The notes under the pieces: model-generated
Told to the model about the DNA's origin: nothing
Database searches by the model: none
Seen by the model: the letters and a program-made list of their open reading frames with translations, nothing else
Shown here: positions 59,598 to 64,000 of the stretch, one piece after another
How the letters are laid out: each line of letters opens with the position of its first letter
Position numbering within the stretch: the first letter of the stretch is position 1
Program-made: the position numbers and the translations under genes
From: Polyangium jinanense
GTDB taxonomy: Bacteria; Myxococcota; Polyangia; Polyangiales; Polyangiaceae
Assembly: GCF_028435365.1 (NCBI RefSeq)
Contig: NZ_JAGTJJ010000020.1
Span: 62,001-126,000 of the forward strand
DNA length: 64,000 nt
Direction: 5' to 3'

Positions 59598-61313
59598 ATG
59601 CGCGCTCTGCACCTTATCGGCCTGCGGACGGCCACTGGCAAGAAGGTCCGTCTCTACCCCGCTGACACCTTTCCGCTCTTTTTGCCGTCGTGGCTCGTCG
59701 AGAGTGATCGCGAGATTCTGCTCGCGTTCTACCAGCAGATTCTCGCCGAGGACACACTGCGCCGCGTCGAGGTCGAGTGGTATCGCAGCATCGTCGACGC
59801 GGACCGCGAGTATCTGCGCAACCTCCGCGAGCGCCACGGATCCGACGAATACCTCGTCGTCGTGAAGGTGCGGCGCCCTGACGTCGATCTGAACGACGTC
59901 CTCGCGCAGCCGGAGCTCCAGGGTTTTCAGCATGTGGCCATTGCGAGCGACTTTCCCGTGGCCAATGAGAGCCTGGGGAAGCTCGGCGAGATCACGCGTC
60001 TCGTGCAGACGACGGCGGAGGAGATCTACGAGGAGATGGTCCGCGAGCTTGGGCTGCGCTCGGATGGGATCGAGCTCGTGGAGCCTCTCGTCCAGACGCT
60101 GCTCAATCCGATCCTCGTCATCGAGACGTACAACGCGTTGCTCGATGTCCATGCGGAGAACGTGGCGAGCGAAAACCAGCGGGATGCCATCTACCGGCGT
60201 ATTCTCGGCCGGCTTCTCGACACCATGCCGGGAGGCGAAGTTGTGGGCCTGGTTGTCTTGGCGCTGCGCGGAGAGAACGGGTTCGCCGCGGCTATTGAAG
60301 AGCCCGAGCGCACGAACGTACTCGCGTCGCTCCGCGGCCGGATGCTTGTGCGCGACCGGCAGATCATCCGCTGGGCAAGGTTCCTGTCGGAGGAGTTCGT
60401 GCGTGAGCTGCTGCGCGAGCGCGTTCAGCGGCTCGCGTACCCGAAGGCAAGGCCGGCCCGTGGCGCACGACGCGTCATGAAGTGGCTAGATCTGGCGGCC
60501 CAGCCCGTCGCGGAGGATCGCTTGCGTGCCGATGTCTCCGCGATCTTCGGATGGCTCAACGAAGGGCAGCTCGGCCGAGCACGCACGGAGCTCCAAGCGC
60601 TGGAAAGCCGCCTCGACGAACCGGGCTTGACGATGCTGACCCGGACCTACTACTGGCTCGCCGTGGCGCGCATGCTTGAGCTGGAAGGACGGTGGGCTGA
60701 CGCCGAGCCGGTCTTCCGCGAGGCGCTCCGGCTTCAAGAAGAGGCAGGTGTCGATGCGGCCCTTCGCGGCGTCACCCTTGGCGCGCTCGCGCGGAGCCTG
60801 CGCGACAGTGGTCGATGGTCCGGGGCCGAGCCCCTCTTCCGCGAGGCGCTCCGGCTCCAAGGAGAGGGAGGAGCCACCGCCATCACGCGCGGCATCATCC
60901 TCCACGAGTTCGCGTGCGGCCTGCGCGACAATGGTCGCTGGACCGAGGCCGAGCCGCTCTTCCGCGAGACGCTCCGGCTTAAAGAAAAGGGAGGTGATAC
61001 CGCCACCAGCCGTGGCAGCACCCTGCACCACCTCGCGCGCGGTCTGCGCGACAACGGACGCTGGGTCGAAGCAGAGCCGATGTTCCAGGAAGCGTTGCGA
61101 CTGAAGCGAGAAGGCGCGGCCTCGCCAAAGAGCCAGGCGATGACGCTCCGCGCGTACGCCCGGGGGCTCCGAGCACACGGTCGGCACGAAGAAGCCGCCC
61201 AGTTCGAAGCGGAGGCCGACCTCCTCGACGAAGCTGGAACGCGTGTCGTCGAGACCTCAGCCCAAGCGACAGCGCGCGACGCGGCGGGGTCCGACGAGTC
61301 CGGCGGCGATTAG
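59598..61313 (+). CDS. TPR protein with unknown N-terminal domain, partner of the ATPase
   Basis: A 571-residue protein. Residues 1-290 form a domain I do not recognise; notable pieces are LYPADTFPLFLPSWLVESDRE, EYLVVVKVRRPDVDLNDVL and LRGRMLVRDRQIIRWARFL. Residues about 300-545 contain tandem helical repeats of about 41 residues (for example SLRDSGRWSGAEPLFREALR). The spacing is like kinesin-light-chain TPRs. The tail is Ser/Asp-rich. It follows the ATPase by 9 bp. The 3' end overlaps the convergent MNT-HEPN gene by 4 bp. Confidence 0.78.
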   Translation: MRALHLIGLRTATGKKVRLYPADTFPLFLPSWLVESDREILLAFYQQILAEDTLRRVEVEWYRSIVDADREYLRNLRERHGSDEYLVVVKVRRPDVDLNDVLAQPELQGFQHVAIASDFPVANESLGKLGEITRLVQTTAEEIYEEMVRELGLRSDGIELVEPLVQTLLNPILVIETYNALLDVHAENVASENQRDAIYRRILGRLLDTMPGGEVVGLVVLALRGENGFAAAIEEPERTNVLASLRGRMLVRDRQIIRWARFLSEEFVRELLRERVQRLAYPKARPARGARRVMKWLDLAAQPVAEDRLRADVSAIFGWLNEGQLGRARTELQALESRLDEPGLTMLTRTYYWLAVARMLELEGRWADAEPVFREALRLQEEAGVDAALRGVTLGALARSLRDSGRWSGAEPLFREALRLQGEGGATAITRGIILHEFACGLRDNGRWTEAEPLFRETLRLKEKGGDTATSRGSTLHHLARGLRDNGRWVEAEPMFQEALRLKREGAASPKSQAMTLRAYARGLRAHGRHEEAAQFEAEADLLDEAGTRVVETSAQATARDAAGSDESGGD

Positions 61314-62170
61314 CTGCCGCCCGCCGACGCTCGTAGACCGGCCAATTTCTCCTGACACACCCGCTCCACCACGGCCGCGAGCGCCCGCACCCGCTCGCCC
61401 AGGGTGGCGAGTTCCTCCGCCGTGACGCGATAACTCTTGTCGTACCGCGCGTCGATGTATGCGCGTCGGAGGAGCTCGAAGAGATGCTTGTCCTCGGGCG
61501 TCGTCCGCGGAAGCGCCCCGCGCAAATCCGGGTGCAGCGGCGCGACCTCGTCGTCGAGCTCCTCCAGGTTGTGGGACTTCCGCTTGTACCCCGTGTACAC
61601 GAGGCTCACGGCCACGTAGAGCCGCTCTGCGGCCTGGTGGAGCAGAAAGGCCGCGTGCGCATTGAGCCCGTTGCCGCAGAAAAACTCGAAGCCTTTCAAG
61701 AATCCCGTGGCGCTCTCGAACCAATACGAAAAATTCCGCTCCGCCCTCTCGGCTCGCTCCTTGGGCGTCGCCTCTTTGGGCTTCGTGAGCGCGTGGCGCC
61801 GCGAATCGTACAGGAGTACGCCCTCGTTCCGGATGTCACCGAAGAAGTAGTTCCCAGCGCGGATCTCGCGATTCACGTACTTGATGTCGTGGGCGATCAA
61901 CGTGATCGGCGCCTCGCCCGACACCTCCCGCGCCTTCGTCCCGAGCTCGGACCAGAGTGCCGTGTCCTCGGCGAGCTTCGGGCTCTCCACGATCGCGAGC
62001 AGGTCGTAATCGCTGAAGTAGCCGTGCTCCGGATCCTCCACCCAGTCGCCGCGGGCGTGGCTGCCGAAGAGGATCAGCATGTCGAGCGGCGCCCCGGCCC
62101 GAAGGATCTCGGTGATCGCGCGGAGCTCCTCCTGCTTGCGAGCGGGCAGGTGGTCGAGCGAGGTCTTCAT
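61310..62170 (-). CDS. Fused nucleotidyltransferase-HEPN protein
   Basis: A 286-residue protein. The first ~150 residues form a minimal nucleotidyltransferase with ILFGSHARGDW (about 34-44) and SDYDLLAI (about 53-60), the GS-x9-11-DxD motif. The second half is a HEPN domain (HAAFLLHQAAERLYVAV, YKRKSHNLEELD). In two-gene MNT-HEPN toxin-antitoxin pairs the MNT protein neutralises the HEPN RNase. Here both are in one chain, as in other known HEPN-nucleotidyltransferase fusions. GGAG precedes ATG. It is convergent with the TPR gene. Confidence 0.9.
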   Translation of the reverse strand: MKTSLDHLPARKQEELRAITEILRAGAPLDMLILFGSHARGDWVEDPEHGYFSDYDLLAIVESPKLAEDTALWSELGTKAREVSGEAPITLIAHDIKYVNREIRAGNYFFGDIRNEGVLLYDSRRHALTKPKEATPKERAERAERNFSYWFESATGFLKGFEFFCGNGLNAHAAFLLHQAAERLYVAVSLVYTGYKRKSHNLEELDDEVAPLHPDLRGALPRTTPEDKHLFELLRRAYIDARYDKSYRVTAEELATLGERVRALAAVVERVCQEKLAGLRASAGGS

Positions 62171-62301
62171 GGAGCTCCGAGGGGCGCGAGGTGCGGCAAG
62201 CTTTGCCGGGTTCGTCCCGGAAACGCAAGCTCCACGGCGCTCCCCGCCGACGTCTTTGCGTGCTTGACCTCTCTCGCCAGTTTCTCCAAGCTCGCCGGCC
62301 C

Positions 62302-63027
62302 ATGACCTGGCGCCGTGCCCTCGTTCCCCTCCACGTGCTCGTCACGCTCTCCGCGGGCGCCTTCGGTTGCGCTTCGGGCGCGCCCGCGCCTCAGCCATCG
62401 GGCGCGCCCGCGCCTCAGCCATCGGGCGGGCCTGTCGCCTCTGCATCCGCCGAAGAGCCTGTCGTCTCTGCATCCGTCGAAGAGGAAGATTGGGCGCGCG
62501 CGGATACGCCGGTGCCGCCCGAAAAGGGCTGCCCCGCCGCGCCGCCCACGGAGAAGGGCGCCTGCGGTTCCGCCGCTCGGCTCTGTACGTATGCCTCGTC
62601 CCTGGGGTGCGGGGACGTATACGATTGCCACCTCGGGAAGTGGGTGGCTTCACGCTTGCCGTGCACGGACGCGCATCGGGACGGCGCTTGCGCCCCGGAG
62701 CCGAAGCGGGACCACCCTCCGAAGACGCCGATCGAGAAAAGCCCTATTTGCCTCTATTCCGGGCCCACGGCGTGCAGCTACCACGTCGACGCGCCGCCGC
62801 AGCCGTGCAGCGGCGTGCCCCGGGAGGCGCCGCCGCTCAAGTTCGTGTGGCGCTGCGAAAAATTGACCTCCGGCGGATGTGGAGCTGGTTTCGCCGAAGG
62901 CGAGCGCTGCGCGCCCGAAGGCGCGTCCTGCGGGACGACCTGCTGCGGGACGAGCGCGGTTTGCTCGGGTGGGAAGTGGCACGTCACAGAGCACGGCTGC
63001 CCGCCGCAAGCGCCCGGAGGGCGCTAG
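62302..63027 (+). CDS. Cys-rich lipoprotein
   Basis: A 241-residue predicted lipoprotein with lipobox AFGC near residue 22. A tandemly duplicated APAPQPSG linker (coded by a 23-bp direct repeat near 62378-62424) is followed by a Cys-rich mature part: EKGACGSAARLCTYASS, YDCHLGKWV, RLPC, and a C-terminal EGERCAPEGASCGTTCCGTSAVC. Likely surface-exposed and disulfide-bonded. Family unknown. ATG 62302 chosen since it opens the signal peptide. Confidence 0.72.
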   Translation: MTWRRALVPLHVLVTLSAGAFGCASGAPAPQPSGAPAPQPSGGPVASASAEEPVVSASVEEEDWARADTPVPPEKGCPAAPPTEKGACGSAARLCTYASSLGCGDVYDCHLGKWVASRLPCTDAHRDGACAPEPKRDHPPKTPIEKSPICLYSGPTACSYHVDAPPQPCSGVPREAPPLKFVWRCEKLTSGGCGAGFAEGERCAPEGASCGTTCCGTSAVCSGGKWHVTEHGCPPQAPGGR

Positions 63028-63031
63028 ATGG

Positions 63032-63163
63032 TCTAGCAGCCTGTGGACTTATCTGCTGCGCGCCCCGAATCGTTGGTCGACATCGCTCGAAATCCTTCAG
63101 GATTCCTCGCTCCGTCGCCCTAGCTTCGGGGCGCTCGCGACGATAATTCCACAGGCTGCTAGA
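63032..63163. mobile_element. 132-bp palindromic MITE-like element
   Basis: The ends are an exact 16-bp inverted repeat: TCTAGCAGCCTGTGGA (63032-63047) and its complement (63148-63163). Pairing continues imperfectly inward (63048-63069 with 63125-63147; shared TTATC and GCGCCCCGAA). A small hairpin AATCC-TTCA-GGATT lies at 63091-63104. GCTAGA occurs just outside the left end and as the right end. It carries no gene. The minus-strand dehydrogenase's TAG stop lies within its right end. Confidence 0.75.
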
Positions 63164-64000
63164 GCCGCACGACCTTCGACTTGTCCCCCTCGACCTTCCG
63201 GAGCGCATCCCGCGTATCGACCACGAGCTTCGCCTCTTTGAGAAGCCGCCCATAATCGACCGACGCGTGATCCGTCACGATCACCACCGCATCGTATTCG
63301 CCATACGCCACGGTGCTCGGCTCCGACCGCATCACGATGCCACCTTCATCGCATTCGGGCACGTACGGATCGTGATACCGCACCTCGGCCCCGAGCTCCT
63401 GCAGCTGATGAATGATGTCGAACGCCGGCGACTCGCGGTAATCGGCCACGTCGCGCTTGTACGCGACCCCGCTCACCAGGATCTTCGATCCATTCGCCGC
63501 CTTCCGCTCCCCATTGAGCGCCTGCTGCACGAGGTGCACCACGTATTCGGGCATCGCGCTGTTGATCGTGTCGGCGAGCTCGATGAACCGCGCCTGATAC
63601 TTCAACGTCCGCATCCGCCACGACAGATACAGCGGGTCGATCGGGATGCAATGCCCGCCGAGGCCCGGGCCCGGGAAGAAGGGCATGAAGCCGAACGGTT
63701 TTGTGGCTGCCGCCCGGATGACCTCCCAGACGTCGATGCCGAGCTTCCGGCTCATCAGCGCGACCTCGTTCACGAGGCCGATGTTCACCGCGCGGAACGT
63801 GTTCTCGAGCAGCTTTACCATCTCGGCCGCGTCCGTGCTCGAAACCGGCACCACCGTCTCGATGATCTTGCTGTAGAGCGCCATCGCGACTTCGAGGCAG
63901 CCAGGCGTCGCGCCGCCGAGCACCTTCGGCGTGTTGCGCGTGCCGTACGTCTTGTTGCCCGGATCCACGCGCTCGGGGCTGAACGCGATGAAGACGTCCT
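63159..64000 (-). CDS. Nucleotide-sugar 6-dehydrogenase (WbpA/UGDH-like), N-terminus outside window
   Basis: The reading frame is open to the window edge, so the NAD-binding N-terminal half is missing. Visible parts: FIAFSPERVDPGN (the first lines beyond 63968), KLLENTFRAVNIGLVNE of the central helix, PFFPGPGLGGHCIPIDP with the catalytic Cys, and the C-terminal UDP-binding domain (VSGVAYKRDVADYRESPA, AEVRYHDPYVPE). The GHCIPIDP context is usual in UDP-N-acetylhexosamine dehydrogenases. It likely makes a uronic sugar nucleotide for surface polysaccharide. Stop TAG sits in the palindromic element at 63032-63163. Confidence 0.9.
   Translation of the reverse strand, partial: DVFIAFSPERVDPGNKTYGTRNTPKVLGGATPGCLEVAMALYSKIIETVVPVSSTDAAEMVKLLENTFRAVNIGLVNEVALMSRKLGIDVWEVIRAAATKPFGFMPFFPGPGLGGHCIPIDPLYLSWRMRTLKYQARFIELADTINSAMPEYVVHLVQQALNGERKAANGSKILVSGVAYKRDVADYRESPAFDIIHQLQELGAEVRYHDPYVPECDEGGIVMRSEPSTVAYGEYDAVVIVTDHASVDYGRLLKEAKLVVDTRDALRKVEGDKSKVVRL

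Overview
The window looks like chromosomal DNA of a myxobacterium, most likely from the Polyangium/Sorangium side of the phylum. The DNA is strongly GC-rich with many GTG starts. One protein (51673-54837) has a beta-helix body, Cys-rich CGDG repeats, a Gly-Gly-Ala linker and a MYXO-CTERM-like tail. There are also two large Ser/Thr kinases, one fused to an ATPase, and many lipoproteins with little similarity to well-known families. This assignment is inference from gene content, because there is no rRNA in the window.

Region by region. 1-8345: a membrane Ser/Thr kinase (cut by the window edge), a universal stress protein, a phospholipid-type CDP-alcohol transferase, a run of envelope lipoproteins, an M28 peptidase and a NifU-type Fe-S domain protein. 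8393-20086: a secreted unknown, a lipoprotein coupled to methionine aminopeptidase, a fused double ThyX-like protein, recN with three envelope or unknown genes upstream on the same strand, a DUF3829 lipoprotein and glycogen synthase. 20091-24128: a compact aerobic benzoyl-CoA (box) module, with boxR divergent from boxC-boxB and paired operator-like palindromes between them. 24481-28147: a PP2C phosphatase fused to a cyclic-nucleotide-binding domain, a small membrane protein and a beta-propeller lipoprotein. 28223-36050: an accessory island with an RHS/SpvB polymorphic toxin ending in an HNH-type nuclease, an overlapping SMI1/KNR4 immunity gene, a DUF4304 gene, a frameshifted remnant of the RHS gene, and a 43-bp tandem repeat array. 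36156-46820: unknown proteins, a secreted alpha/beta hydrolase, an endonuclease/exonuclease/phosphatase-fold lipoprotein with a beta-barrel-like partner, a kinase-ATPase-TPR giant and an FAD monooxygenase. 46817-50514: a leftward run of GST-like, unknown, YbhN-like, NADP-binding and YcaC-like genes, with a divergent LysR regulator. 51673-57828: the MYXO-CTERM surface protein, a VOC protein, an alpha/beta hydrolase and an unknown gene. 58278-62170: a P-loop ATPase plus TPR protein operon, convergent with a fused nucleotidyltransferase-HEPN gene. 62302-64000: a Cys-rich lipoprotein, a 132-bp palindromic mobile-like element, and a nucleotide-sugar dehydrogenase running off the right edge.

The most unusual non-coding content is a family of four ~300-340 bp composite palindromic elements (12414, 24151, 36869, 55525). 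Each is built of modular hairpins whose stems change sequence but keep pairing, and each sits at a gene 3' end. With the 43-bp array, the 132-bp element and the complementary-degenerate ThyX fusion, these are the observations most worth following up. No tRNA, rRNA or CRISPR array was recognised. All product names rest on reading translated motifs by eye; no database search was run.
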